Shown: positions 17,961-27,986, counted from the first letter of the stretch. The stretch is 64,000 bases of DNA from Coxiella endosymbiont of Amblyomma americanum (GCF_000815025.1 NZ_CP007541.1:186001-250000); one strand, 5' to 3'. Notes: generated by a model from the sequence alone, not told the origin. Numbers and translations are program-made.

Positions 17961-20900
17961 GTGGATAGTTTGAATTTAGACGTTTTGTTCTTAAAAGGTT
18001 CGCCAGTTTATACACCACTTCGTCAACAGAAAATTTTACAACATCTGCAACGAAAATACCCAGAAGTCTGTGTTATTGAAGCAATATATGTTTATTTTGT
18101 TGCATGCAAAAAACCTTTATCTTCTAAAAAACAAAGTCAATTAGAAAGTCTATTGCCAAATGCTCGTCTTTCTGATTATCCAATACTATCTGAAAAGTTT
18201 TCATTTTGGGTACTGCCTCGTTTGGGAACTATTTCTCCATGGTCAGTAAAAACTACTGAAATTGCACGTAACTGCGGGCTCTCTCTCGCTCGGATAGAAC
18301 GAGGGATTTTCTATCAGCTGTTCGGAATTTCTAATAAGAATAAAAAGAATTCTCAAATAGTAACGGAATTATATGATCCACTAACCGAATCAATTTTATT
18401 CTCCTTGGATAACTTAACGCATATATTTCAATATCCGACGCTTTTAAGTTTTTCTTACGTTAATCTATTAGAAAAAGGAAAAATTGCTTTATTACAAGCA
18501 AATCAATTATTAGGTCTTACATTAACCGATAAAGATCTTCAGTATTTGTTAACAGCTTTTCACCAATTAAACCGTAATCCGACAGATGTAGAATTAATGA
18601 TGTTTGCTCAGATAAATTCTGAACACTGCCGACATAGGATTTTTAATGCAAAATGGCGAATTGATGGAACCTTAAAAGACGAAACGCTATTCACAATGAT
18701 TCGTTACACTTATCAGATGCATCCAAAACAAATTTTAGTAGCTTATCATGACAACGCAGCAATTATTAAAGGTTCTATTGGTTTTACTCTCACAATTAAT
18801 TCCGTTTCTCGTTACTATAAGTACAAAAGGGCGTACTTACACAAAGTTCTAAAAGTTGAAACACATAATTATCCCACTGCTATGTCTCCATTTTCTGGGG
18901 CAGCAACAGGAAGCGGAGGTGAAATTCGAGATGCAATAGCAACAGGTCGAGGTGGACAAAGTCAAGCAGGTCTAACGGGATTTTCTGTTTCTCATCTTCA
19001 CATTCCTGGTTTTTCTCAGCCGTGGGAAAAAGATTTTAAACATCCAAGAGCATTAGCGTCTCCTTTAGAAATTATTTTACAAGGGCCAATTGGAGCAGCT
19101 TCATTCAATAACGAATTTGGACGGCCAAATATTTGTGGTTATTTCCGAACATTGGAATACAAAGGAAACTTATTCATAGAAAATGACACGAAAGAAGAAA
19201 CTATTGCTTATGGATATCATAAGCCCATTATGATATCTGGCGGCATCGGACAAATTTATAGTTCACAAGTTAGTAAACAATCTTTTGAAAAAAATACATT
19301 ATTAATAGTTATTGGTGGGCCTTCGATGACTGTAGGTTTAGGGGGGGGGTCTGCCTCCTCCCGAGGGGAGGGAGCAGAAGCGGATAATATAACTACTAAG
19401 GTTTTAGATTTGTCGTCTGTGCAACGTTCAAACCCAGAAATGCAACGTCGTGCGCAAGAATTAATTAATGGATGTATTGAACTAGGGAAAGCAAATCCTA
19501 TTTTAAGTATTCATGATGTGGGTTCTGGTGGTTTATCAAATGCTTTTCCAGAATTAATTGCGGCTAGTGAATGTGGAGGAGAGTTCGAATTACGAGATAT
19601 TCCTAATGATGCGCCTGGAATGACTCCATTAGAAATATGGTGCAATGAGGCACAAGAAAGATTTGTTCTTGCTATTACAGTAGAAAAACTAGAAGTTTTT
19701 CGCTCCATTGCCGAACGTGAGCGGTGTCCTTTTGCAATTGTTGGATACGCAAAGCAACAGAAGAAACTGGTAGTACATGATAATCATTTTCATTCTTATC
19801 CTGTCAATGTGCCATTGTCTTTATTATTCGACGACGTGCCTTCGATACAACGGGAGGACCGGAGGCGATCCTTTAAATTATTTCCATTTAATGTTAACAA
19901 TATAAATTTAACTGATGCTGTCAAGCGAGTTTTACAATATCCTGCAGTGGCAGACAAAAGTTTTTTAATTACTATTAGTGATCGTTCTGTTGGTGGTAAA
20001 GTAGTGCGTGATCAAATGATAGGTCCTTGGCAAGTGCCAGTAGCAGATCTGGCTGTGATAGCAGATAGCTTTTTTGGCTATCAAGGACAGGCTTTGTCAA
20101 TTGGTGAAAGGGCTCCCATAGCTATGATTAGCTCTGTTGCGTCAGCTAGAATGGCAGTTGGTGAAGCGATTACTAATATAGCCGCAGCACCGATTAATAA
20201 AATATCTCAAGTGGTGTTATCAGCAAATTGGATGATGGCGGAAAATTTTCCAGGAGAAGGAGTAAATTTATATGAGGCCGTTCGAGCAGTTGCAAAAGAA
20301 TTGTGTCCTACGTTGGGAATTTGTATTCCAGTAGGAAAAGATTCTTTGTCTATGTATACCTCTTGGAGGGAGGGAAATCAAAAACACAGGGTAATCTCAC
20401 CTCTTTCTTTAATTATCACAGCTACTGCACCTGTTTTAGATGTTCGTTATACGCTTACTCCACAATTACAAATTGATATAGAAAAGACTCAATTATTATT
20501 TATTGATTTAGGTAAAGGAACGCATTTGCTAGGGGGTTCGTGTTTAACGCAGGTTTACGATGAATTAGGGGATAAATCACCTGATGTTGATGATCCTCAT
20601 TTGTTGCGCAATTTTTTTCTAGCGATTCAAATACTTAATCGTAGAAAATTATTATTGGCTTATCACGATCGCTCCGACGGAGGATTATTAGCTACTTTAT
20701 GTGAAATGTCTTTTGCTGCACACACTGGAATTACTGTTGAGATATGTTCTTTAGGAAACAACCCAATAGCTAGTATATTTACTGAAGCTTTAGGATCTGT
20801 CATTCAAATTAAAAAAGAACATATTATTGATGTATTGGCAATTTTAAAGACATATGGATTGAAAAAACATACACATATTGTCGGAGAGATTAATAGAACA

Positions 20901-21908
20901 GATACTTTTGTTATAACCTATAAAGGAAAAGTAATTTTTCAGGAAGCACGTGTTACATTACAACAATGGTGGAGTGAAACAAGTTACAGGTTACAAGCGC
21001 TACGAGATAATCCAATTTGTGCCAAGCAACAGTACGATAAATTATTAGATGACGATCATCCTGAACGCATAGTATTGAGTACCTTTGATAATCAGTCATT
21101 TTCCTCGCCTCCTTGTATTAACGTAGGAGAGCGTCCTCTTGTCGCTATTTTACGTGAGCAAGGTAGTAATGGTCATAGAGAAATGGCTGCAGCTTTTTGT
21201 TTTGCAGGTTTTGATAGTGTTGATGTTCATATGAGTGATCTGCTAAAGAATGATTATATTATTAATTTAAGAAAATTTAATGGGATAGTCGCTTGTGGGG
21301 GATTTTCTTTTGGAGACGTTCTAGGTGCTGGCCGTGGATGGGCACAGTCAATTTTGATGCAACCGAGAATTTCTGATGAATTTTCCTTATTTTTCCAAAG
21401 TAAAGATCGTTTTGCTTTAGGTGTATGCAACGGATGTCAACTTTTTTCGCATTTAAAATCAATAATTCCAGGTGCTGGAGATTGGCCTGTTTTTGAACGT
21501 AATACATCGGAACAATTTGAAGCACGTCTGTCTTTAGTAGAAATTCCAGAATCTCCTTCTCTTTTTTTTCGAGAGATGAGCGGCAGTCGCCTTCCGATTG
21601 TAGTTTCACACGGTGAAGGACGAGCTGTGTTTGAAGAAGGAAAAGAACAAAAAGTAAAAGAAAACAAACTTATTGTTTTGCAATATATCAATTCTTATGG
21701 TTTACCCACTATGCGTTATCCAGAAAATCCTAATGGAAGTCCAATTGGAATCACTGGTCTCACCACTCCAGATGGTCGTATCACCATTCTTATGCCTCAT
21801 CCTGAAAGAGTTTTCCGCACAATTCAGTTGTCTTGGCATCCAAAAAACTGGGGTGAAATAAGTCCTTGGATGCGTATGTTCTATAACGCGCGAACGTGGG
21901 TAGATTAA
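17961..21908 (+). CDS. purL: Phosphoribosylformylglycinamidine synthase (large, single chain)
   Basis: Cytosolic purine enzyme converting FGAR plus glutamine and ATP to FGAM. The 1315-residue chain has the N-terminal PurS-like domain, the linker (PRLGTISPWSVKTTEIARNCG), two synthetase halves (VETHNYPTAMSPFSGAATGS about residue 298; GLGGGSASS about 458), and a C-terminal class I glutaminase with the nucleophile in LGVCNGCQL (about 1155) and MPHPERVFR (about 1277). Start GTG 17961 follows AAGGA (17950-17954). Oddity: nine consecutive Gs at 19341-19349 and a GC-rich near-palindrome just after, inside the coding sequence; the frame is intact. Confidence 0.95.
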   Translation: MDSLNLDVLFLKGSPVYTPLRQQKILQHLQRKYPEVCVIEAIYVYFVACKKPLSSKKQSQLESLLPNARLSDYPILSEKFSFWVLPRLGTISPWSVKTTEIARNCGLSLARIERGIFYQLFGISNKNKKNSQIVTELYDPLTESILFSLDNLTHIFQYPTLLSFSYVNLLEKGKIALLQANQLLGLTLTDKDLQYLLTAFHQLNRNPTDVELMMFAQINSEHCRHRIFNAKWRIDGTLKDETLFTMIRYTYQMHPKQILVAYHDNAAIIKGSIGFTLTINSVSRYYKYKRAYLHKVLKVETHNYPTAMSPFSGAATGSGGEIRDAIATGRGGQSQAGLTGFSVSHLHIPGFSQPWEKDFKHPRALASPLEIILQGPIGAASFNNEFGRPNICGYFRTLEYKGNLFIENDTKEETIAYGYHKPIMISGGIGQIYSSQVSKQSFEKNTLLIVIGGPSMTVGLGGGSASSRGEGAEADNITTKVLDLSSVQRSNPEMQRRAQELINGCIELGKANPILSIHDVGSGGLSNAFPELIAASECGGEFELRDIPNDAPGMTPLEIWCNEAQERFVLAITVEKLEVFRSIAERERCPFAIVGYAKQQKKLVVHDNHFHSYPVNVPLSLLFDDVPSIQREDRRRSFKLFPFNVNNINLTDAVKRVLQYPAVADKSFLITISDRSVGGKVVRDQMIGPWQVPVADLAVIADSFFGYQGQALSIGERAPIAMISSVASARMAVGEAITNIAAAPINKISQVVLSANWMMAENFPGEGVNLYEAVRAVAKELCPTLGICIPVGKDSLSMYTSWREGNQKHRVISPLSLIITATAPVLDVRYTLTPQLQIDIEKTQLLFIDLGKGTHLLGGSCLTQVYDELGDKSPDVDDPHLLRNFFLAIQILNRRKLLLAYHDRSDGGLLATLCEMSFAAHTGITVEICSLGNNPIASIFTEALGSVIQIKKEHIIDVLAILKTYGLKKHTHIVGEINRTDTFVITYKGKVIFQEARVTLQQWWSETSYRLQALRDNPICAKQQYDKLLDDDHPERIVLSTFDNQSFSSPPCINVGERPLVAILREQGSNGHREMAAAFCFAGFDSVDVHMSDLLKNDYIINLRKFNGIVACGGFSFGDVLGAGRGWAQSILMQPRISDEFSLFFQSKDRFALGVCNGCQLFSHLKSIIPGAGDWPVFERNTSEQFEARLSLVEIPESPSLFFREMSGSRLPIVVSHGEGRAVFEEGKEQKVKENKLIVLQYINSYGLPTMRYPENPNGSPIGITGLTTPDGRITILMPHPERVFRTIQLSWHPKNWGEISPWMRMFYNARTWVD

Positions 21909-21998
21909 AGATTATAATTCATTCAGTACGACGAGTTCGATTTCAGTCGACAGCCTATCTTTTAGTTTACGGGTCTTACACCAAAATAAAAATAAATC

Positions 21999-23129
21999 TT
22001 ACAGATTGCTCTTTTTTTTCTCTAATGCGTTAATTAATTCCTTCAAAAATCGGGCAATTTCCCCACCGGTGATAATGCGATGATCACTAGTTATAGATAG
22101 TGGTAATATTCGATGAACTGCTGGTTGTCCATTGTCAGAGGGTACTACTTGCTCCCGCACACGACCTGCACCTACTACTGTGACCAGAGGTGGCAAAACA
22201 ATAGGGTTAGCATAACGTCCCGCAAACATTCCAAAATTAGACAGCATAATTGTTGCACCCTGAAGATCTTCAAAGCGCAAACTCTGCGTTTGTGCCATTT
22301 CTTTAAAATGATTAATTTTTTGACGTAGCGCATTATCATCTTTATGAGCTATGTCTTTTAAAACTGGAACATATAGACCGTTAGGAGTATCAATCGCAAT
22401 TCCAATATTAATGTGTTTTTTTATTTGATAGCTCATTTTGTTGCCATCAAAATAAGCATTCATAATAGGAATTGTTATACAAGCCTTTTCAATAGCTCGA
22501 ATTAATCGTATTGAAATATCTTGCCGGCTTTCCCAAATATGAATATCTGCATCATCCGACAAGCTAACAGGAACGACGTCACGATGAGATTGACTCATAT
22601 TAAATGCCATCGCTTGTCGTACATTGGATAAATTAGAATTTTGTAAGGAAATTTGTTGTAATTGAAAAGCTTTCTTAACTAAATCAGAAGTGATTATGCT
22701 GTTTCGAGGTTTAATTTTAGAGAGATCTACGCCGAGTTGTTTAGCAAGCTTACGAATGGCTGGTGTGGCCCTGATAGATCTTATTCTTTTTGGCTTATGT
22801 GTAACATGATGATCAAGACTTTTTAAGATAACATGATCACTTTTAATAACGTTGGTAGCCGTTTTAGTAGAGAATTCGGGGTTTTTTGTTTCAAATGTTT
22901 CTTCAAAACCAATAAGAGGACAGTCGGTTTTAATAGTATCTCCTATTTTGCCAAATAATCTTACGATTTTCCCGGAAACAGGAGAAGGAACATCCACAAG
23001 AGCTTTTGCTGTTTCCATAGAAACCAACGGCTGATCCACAATAACTTTATCACCTTCTTTTACATGCCATTCACGAATTATTGCATCAGGTAAGCCTTCT
23101 CCTAGATCGGGTAACTTAAATACTTTCAT
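21999..23129 (-). CDS. Dihydrolipoamide acyltransferase E2 of a 2-oxoacid dehydrogenase complex
   Basis: Core acyltransferase of a cytosolic 2-oxoacid dehydrogenase complex. The 376-residue protein has one N-terminal lipoyl domain with the modified Lys in METAKALVDVPSP (about residue 43), a peripheral subunit-binding domain (RATPAIRKLAKQLGVDLSKI, about 118-140), and a catalytic domain ending DHRIITGGEIARFL. The active-site HxxxDG motif reads H-R-I-I-T-G, with Thr for Asp; I recall related acyltransferases with this form, so it need not mean inactivity. Its ATG overlaps the E1-beta stop by one base. The substrate may be branched-chain 2-oxoacids given the adjacent leucine dehydrogenase. Confidence 0.88.
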   Translation of the reverse strand: MKVFKLPDLGEGLPDAIIREWHVKEGDKVIVDQPLVSMETAKALVDVPSPVSGKIVRLFGKIGDTIKTDCPLIGFEETFETKNPEFSTKTATNVIKSDHVILKSLDHHVTHKPKRIRSIRATPAIRKLAKQLGVDLSKIKPRNSIITSDLVKKAFQLQQISLQNSNLSNVRQAMAFNMSQSHRDVVPVSLSDDADIHIWESRQDISIRLIRAIEKACITIPIMNAYFDGNKMSYQIKKHINIGIAIDTPNGLYVPVLKDIAHKDDNALRQKINHFKEMAQTQSLRFEDLQGATIMLSNFGMFAGRYANPIVLPPLVTVVGAGRVREQVVPSDNGQPAVHRILPLSITSDHRIITGGEIARFLKELINALEKKKSNL

Positions 23130-24109
23130 TAGGAAAATTCCATCAAAGATCGTACAGCTCGCACAATCCGATTAGCACTTGGTATATACTCTTTTTCTAG
23201 CTGGAAATAGGGCATTATGGTATCATACCCGGTTATACGTTTAATAGGAGCTAATAAAGAGAACAAACCTTGTTCAGCAATGTTAGCTGAAATCTCAGCT
23301 CCAACTCCACCAGTTAATGGCGCTTCATGGATAATTAAACAACGCCCAGTCTTTTCTACCGAAGATAAAATTGTATCCATATCTAGCGGTTTAATAGTAG
23401 CGACATCGATTATTTCTGCTTTAATACCTTCTTGAGCAAGCTGATGGGTTGCTTCCATAGTTTCTTTAATCATTGCTCCCCAAGTAATTAAGGTCACATC
23501 AAAACCACTACGTAAAAGAAAACATTGGTCTAAAGGAAGCGCTTTCCCATTATTAAGAACTTTTTGTTTTACTAGTCGGTAGATGCGCTTTGGTTCTAAA
23601 AAAAGGACTGGATCTGCATTACGAATAGAAGCCAATAATAGACGATATGCTTTATCAGGAGAAGAAGGAATGACGACTCTTAATCCCGGGATGTGAGCGA
23701 ATAATGCTTCCATACTTTCTGAATGATGTTCTGGAGCACGAATACCTCCTCCAAAGGGAACACGATAAACTATAGGACAATGTAATCGACCTCGAGTGCG
23801 ATTTCTTAATCGCGCTGCGTGACTGATAATATGATCAAAACCAGAATAAATGAATCCTCCAAATTGGAATTCGGCAACAGGTTTCAACCCTTGTGCCGCC
23901 ATCCCTACTGAGATTCCTGAAATCGCGCTTTCGGCTATTGGTGTATCCAAAACTCGCTCTGAACCAAACTTTTCCAGCAATCCCATGGTAGCTCGGAAAA
24001 CACCTCCATTAATACCTACATCTTCTCCTAATACAATAACCGAATTATCTCGTGCCATTTCATAGGTTAGTGCTTGATTAATAGCTTCAATTAGTGTAAT
24101 CCGATTCAT
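23129..24109 (-). CDS. 2-oxoacid dehydrogenase E1 component, beta subunit
   Basis: Transketolase-like beta subunit of the thiamine-diphosphate E1 heterotetramer. The 326-residue protein shows VIVLGEDVGINGGVFRAT near residue 25, DTPIAESAISGISVGMA, and C-terminal GRCLIIHEAPLTGGVGAEI. It overlaps the E1-alpha gene by 23 bases and the E2 gene by one, so the three subunits form one operon. Usually annotated as PdhB; the neighbouring leucine dehydrogenase makes a branched-chain 2-oxoacid substrate plausible. Confidence 0.88.
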   Translation of the reverse strand: MNRITLIEAINQALTYEMARDNSVIVLGEDVGINGGVFRATMGLLEKFGSERVLDTPIAESAISGISVGMAAQGLKPVAEFQFGGFIYSGFDHIISHAARLRNRTRGRLHCPIVYRVPFGGGIRAPEHHSESMEALFAHIPGLRVVIPSSPDKAYRLLLASIRNADPVLFLEPKRIYRLVKQKVLNNGKALPLDQCFLLRSGFDVTLITWGAMIKETMEATHQLAQEGIKAEIIDVATIKPLDMDTILSSVEKTGRCLIIHEAPLTGGVGAEISANIAEQGLFSLLAPIKRITGYDTIMPYFQLEKEYIPSANRIVRAVRSLMEFS

Positions 24110-25193
24110 TTTCTATTCCAAGTGTAAGTGCGTTCCGTTGTTTTTTGATTGATTGAGGTAATTCTTCATACAGATAATCGAATATGTCCGTTGGTTTCGG
24201 AACCGGTCTATCAAGAAACTCTGCTATAATTTTATTCACCTGAGTAGTTACTTCAATTTTTAATTCTATTTCTTTATCTTTTGACCATAGTTTTTGTGAT
24301 TCTAAATAGCGCCTAAGACGGGTAATAGGTTCAAGTCCCCAAGCTATTTCCAGATCTTTAGTAGATACATAACGACTTGCATCATCAGCAGTGGTGTGAC
24401 CGCATAAGCGATAAGTGATAGCCTCAATCAATGTAGGACCGTTTCCTGAGCGAGCCTTTTTTAGAGCTTCAGAAACTGCATAGCGAACAGCGATGATATC
24501 GTTGCCATCTACTTGATATCCATCAAACCCTCCAGCAATAGCTTTTTGAGCCAACGTGCGACAAGCGGTTTGTTGATTACGATGCACAGAAATAGCCCAT
24601 TGATTATTATTAATAACGAAAACTACTGGTAGTTTCCAACATCCTGCTAAATTAATTGCTTCGTAAAAATCACCTTTAGAAGTACCACCATCTCCACAGA
24701 TGGTTACCACAGCGCGACATTGTTTTCGGTATTTTATTGCGTACGCAATACCAACTGCATGCAGTAATTGTCCTGCAATCGGAATACAATTGGGAAAATC
24801 TTCTCTAACTGCAGGGTTAAAATAGTTGTTACTTTGTTCATCTCCTCCCCAGTAGGCTAAAAATTCTGATAATTTTATTCCACGCTCGAGCCAGGCTCCT
24901 TGATCACGATAATAAGGACAGAAAACATCTTCAACCTGCATAGCGTTTCCCATACCAATACCTATTGCTTCTTGACCTAGAGAAGAAGGATAAGTGCCTA
25001 TTTTTCCGGTACGCTGAAGGTTAATAGCTTTACTGTCAAAGTGACGAATTAAAGACATTTGATGATAGAGGTATAATAGAGTCTCTGAATTTGCAAATTC
25101 AGGAAAAGGCTGAGAGGGATGACTATTTTCGTTAAGAAATTGCAAATGTCTAACAGTAAAATCAGAAACGGTGGTCATTATTTTTGGTGCCAT
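24087..25193 (-). CDS. 2-oxoacid dehydrogenase E1 component, alpha subunit
   Basis: Alpha subunit carrying the thiamine diphosphate site of E1. The 368-residue protein has GTYPSSLGQEAIGIGMG, FCPYYRDQGA, the ThDP and magnesium motif beginning CGDGGTSKGDFYEAINLAG (about residues 165-190), and ITYRLCGHTTADDASRY with the phosphorylation-loop-like region. ATG 25193 has GGAG upstream and overlaps the leucine dehydrogenase stop by 16 bases; ATG 25178 lacks a binding site. The E3 subunit (lipoamide dehydrogenase) is not in the window. Confidence 0.88.
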   Translation of the reverse strand: MAPKIMTTVSDFTVRHLQFLNENSHPSQPFPEFANSETLLYLYHQMSLIRHFDSKAINLQRTGKIGTYPSSLGQEAIGIGMGNAMQVEDVFCPYYRDQGAWLERGIKLSEFLAYWGGDEQSNNYFNPAVREDFPNCIPIAGQLLHAVGIAYAIKYRKQCRAVVTICGDGGTSKGDFYEAINLAGCWKLPVVFVINNNQWAISVHRNQQTACRTLAQKAIAGGFDGYQVDGNDIIAVRYAVSEALKKARSGNGPTLIEAITYRLCGHTTADDASRYVSTKDLEIAWGLEPITRLRRYLESQKLWSKDKEIELKIEVTTQVNKIIAEFLDRPVPKPTDIFDYLYEELPQSIKKQRNALTLGIENESDYTN

Positions 25194-26293
25194 GCTGTCT
25201 CCAAGTCATTACAACTTGAATCGCTAAGTTTCTCCCTAGTCATTAGGTCGGCTACTTCTATAGTTGATTTATTGTCTTTTAAGGAACGCGTAAATAATTC
25301 TAAAAGGCGATCGTATAATTTTTCGATTAATTTACGAGCGATATTAATGTCATGATAATCATAAATAGCAGCTGATTGAATCAATCCCCCTGCGTTGATA
25401 ACATAGTCAGGAACATAAAGTAATCCGAGTCGATGAGCGACGATACCATATTTTCTATGAGCAAGTTGGTTATTAGCTGGGCCCGCGATAATGTCAGCTC
25501 TAATTCGACTAAGCGTGTTTAGATTGATAATACCGCCAATAGCTGCAGGTGAAAAAATATCACATTTTACATCGTAAATGTCTTTAGGGTGCACTATGTT
25601 TGCCTTAAATTCGTTTAAAAATCGCTGTGTTGCTTCTGGATTAAGATCACAGACAGTAATAATAGCTCCTTGTGAATATAAAAGTTGAGCTAAATAGTAA
25701 GCGGTTTTACCGGCACCCTGTATAGCAACATGTAGACCTTCTACGCTGTCACGATTCCATTTAAATTTAACAGCCGCCTCCAATCCACGAAAAACACCTT
25801 TCGCAGTAAAAGGAGACGGATCCTCTTGCATTGTATCGGTTCCGGCAGCACCAATGACATGTAACGTACGTTCGGCGATAATATCCATATCTTTTGTTGT
25901 TGTTCCAATATCCATTGCTGTAATATATCGCCCGTGCATATCGTGAATAAAATCACCAAAAGAGCGGAAAAGAGCTGCGCGATCGTAAGTAACGGTAAGG
26001 GGTTTTATGATAACAGCTTTAGCTCCTCCGTGAGGAAGATCGCTAAAAGCAGCTTTTAGAGTCATCATATAAGATAAGCGTAAAGCATCCTTCAATGCTA
26101 AATTTATTGAATTATAACTATAAAAACGACAACCTCCAATAGCAGGTCCTCGTTTGGTACTGTGAATAGCAATAATAGCTTGCAATCCGTTTTTGGGATC
26201 AATTTTGGTATGAATGTCTCCAAAGCCAAGTGCTCTAGCATAACGTATCAAACCTTCATACGTAGGTAAATTCCGCTTACGTGTTTGTGGCAT
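25178..26293 (-). CDS. Leucine dehydrogenase family protein (Glu/Leu/Phe/Val dehydrogenase)
   Basis: NAD-dependent amino acid dehydrogenase, reversibly deaminating branched-chain amino acids to 2-oxoacids. The 371-residue protein has the dimerisation/substrate domain with GPAIGGCRFY and the catalytic Lys in LPHGGAKAVI, then DIGTTTKDM, and a Rossmann domain with VAIQGAGKTAYYLA. ATG 26293 is preceded by AAGG; an open frame runs 56 codons further upstream but the extra residues do not belong to the family. It leads the E1-alpha/E1-beta/E2 operon, which suggests a pathway from leucine, valine and isoleucine to branched acyl-CoA. Confidence 0.88.
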   Translation of the reverse strand: MPQTRKRNLPTYEGLIRYARALGFGDIHTKIDPKNGLQAIIAIHSTKRGPAIGGCRFYSYNSINLALKDALRLSYMMTLKAAFSDLPHGGAKAVIIKPLTVTYDRAALFRSFGDFIHDMHGRYITAMDIGTTTKDMDIIAERTLHVIGAAGTDTMQEDPSPFTAKGVFRGLEAAVKFKWNRDSVEGLHVAIQGAGKTAYYLAQLLYSQGAIITVCDLNPEATQRFLNEFKANIVHPKDIYDVKCDIFSPAAIGGIINLNTLSRIRADIIAGPANNQLAHRKYGIVAHRLGLLYVPDYVINAGGLIQSAAIYDYHDINIARKLIEKLYDRLLELFTRSLKDNKSTIEVADLMTREKLSDSSCNDLETAWHQK

Positions 26294-26712
26294 AATATAC
26301 CTTATTTGAATCGCATTGAACCAACCAAGATACAGTTCATTAATAATAGTATCAGGGATTTTAGCAATATGTAAGAAAGAATTTTTGTAATTTAAAACTT
26401 TGAAATTCATTTCTTTAAAGAAGTAAAATAAACTACCGTATTTTGCAAGTTTAACTTTCAAATAATCATCAAAATGATGTAATAATGCGATTGATACGTT
26501 ACTTAATGAAAAATAAAAAGGTGATTATTTGCTTCATAATAGTAATCTTTCCAAGCTGAATTCTAGAGACTGTATGTTAAATAGACTGTTCTCAGACATG
26601 GGTTTATTCATTAATTAGTGAACAACAGATTTTTAGTTACAGCATGTGCAATCCGTTTGCCAATTTGGTATTGTAATCTCTAAATTTTCGAATTTTTTAC
26701 GAATAACCGGTA

Positions 26713-27783
26713 ATGATGAGTAATTCTAAAATTTATCTAGAAAAAGCATTAAAACTTGCAGAGGCTCGACGTGGATTTTGCGCACCTAATCCTGCAGTGG
26801 GAGCTATCTTAGTCAAAGACGATCAAATTATTTCTGTGGGCTTACATAAAAAAAGTGGGTTACCTCATGCAGAGGTAGAAGCTATTAATGCAGCTGGTGA
26901 TAACGCAAAAGGAGCAAATTTATATGTAACTTTAGAACCTTGTTGTCACTATGGAAAAACACCACCGTGTACCGAATTAATTACGAAAACCGGAATAAAA
27001 GCAGTCTACTATGGGTCCATTGATCCTAATCCAGATGTCTTTAACAAAGGAGCCCAAACATTACAGGAATCAGGAATTAATTGTTTTTTGGTAAATCTTC
27101 CTAAAATTAAATCCTTTTATGAAAGTTATGCCTATTGGATCACTAATAAAAGACCTTGGGTAACTATTAAATTAGCACTTAGTTTAGATGGGAAAGCTAC
27201 GGGAATGAGAGGAGAGCCAATCTTTTTAACTGGAAAAGAATTAAACTGCTATACTCACACATTTCGAAAAAAAAGTGATGCTTTGCTCACTACAATAAGT
27301 ACGATATTATGTGATAATCCTCAAATGAATGTACGTCTTGCCGGTGAAATAATAAAAAAGCCAATTTATGTTCTCGATTCTAATTTAAGATTACCATTAA
27401 ACGCGCGCGTTCATCAAACCGCTGAGAAATTAGTTGTGTTTCATACAAAATTTGCTAATAAACAGCGTAAACAAGCTCTTATTAAAAGAAACGTCCATTG
27501 TGTTGAAGTTAGAGAAACTGAAACAGGTAATTTAGACCTCGATGAAGTAATCAATGTGATTGGAAAAAGTGGTATTCACGATCTATGGATAGAAGCTGGT
27601 AAAAAATGCTTTCAATCTTTTCTGTATAAAAAATTAATTCAACGTGCTTTAATTTACATTGCCCCTAAGATTTTAGGGGATCCATCTAATTCTATTTTTC
27701 AAATGTCGTTTAATTTTCAAAAATACCATATTCAATGGAATCAATATGGAAAGGATGCAGTATGCGATATCAAATTTTGTTAA
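26713..27783 (+). CDS. ribD: Bifunctional riboflavin deaminase/reductase RibD
   Basis: Two consecutive steps of riboflavin synthesis: deamination of the GTP-derived pyrimidine, then reduction of its ribosyl side chain. The 356-residue protein has an N-terminal deaminase domain with zinc motif PHAEVEA and EPCCHYGKTPPC (about residues 50-85) and a C-terminal reductase domain beginning near RPWVTIKLALSLDGK. It is divergent from leucine dehydrogenase and heads the rib genes, but is separated from ribE by a 299-base leader with a terminator. Confidence 0.94.
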   Translation: MMSNSKIYLEKALKLAEARRGFCAPNPAVGAILVKDDQIISVGLHKKSGLPHAEVEAINAAGDNAKGANLYVTLEPCCHYGKTPPCTELITKTGIKAVYYGSIDPNPDVFNKGAQTLQESGINCFLVNLPKIKSFYESYAYWITNKRPWVTIKLALSLDGKATGMRGEPIFLTGKELNCYTHTFRKKSDALLTTISTILCDNPQMNVRLAGEIIKKPIYVLDSNLRLPLNARVHQTAEKLVVFHTKFANKQRKQALIKRNVHCVEVRETETGNLDLDEVINVIGKSGIHDLWIEAGKKCFQSFLYKKLIQRALIYIAPKILGDPSNSIFQMSFNFQKYHIQWNQYGKDAVCDIKFC

Positions 27784-27830
27784 TATAATAGTTGAGTAGA
27801 GATTTTACTAATAATGTTGTGAAGGTCTAA

Positions 27831-27986
27831 AGCAAATATTGACTTGCTAATAGGATTTGCTTATTGTACATCTGTAGAAAAGGCCTTCGAAATGAAGGGT
27901 TCTTAGGGAGGTGGCTCCCTCCAGTGAGGCTAAATTTAGGAATTACTCTCAAATCTTAAGTTTGAAGATTAGATTTTTTTCTTTTT
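27831..27986 (+). ncRNA. Candidate structured leader RNA with terminator upstream of ribE
   Basis: Successive hairpins in an AT-rich context: AGCAAAT (27831-27837) with ATTTGCT (27855-27861); CCTTC/GAAGG (27884-27888 and 27894-27898); AGGGAG/CTCCCT with a GTGG loop (27905-27920); then AATCTT/AAGATT (27952-27957 and 27965-27970) followed by a T-run. The layout resembles a terminator-controlled leader, and location before ribE suggests FMN control, but I cannot match it to the FMN riboswitch consensus, so this is a candidate only. Confidence 0.4.
27952..27986 (+). terminator. Rho-independent terminator between ribD and ribE
   Basis: A six-base-pair stem AATCTT/AAGATT with a seven-base loop is followed by seven Ts (27974-27980), a C and five more Ts. 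It either ends the ribD transcript or acts as an attenuator for ribE. Confidence 0.6.

Noticed and set aside
19341-19349. Frameshift in purL at the G tract
   Set aside because: The frame continues correctly through both sides, so the gene is intact as given.
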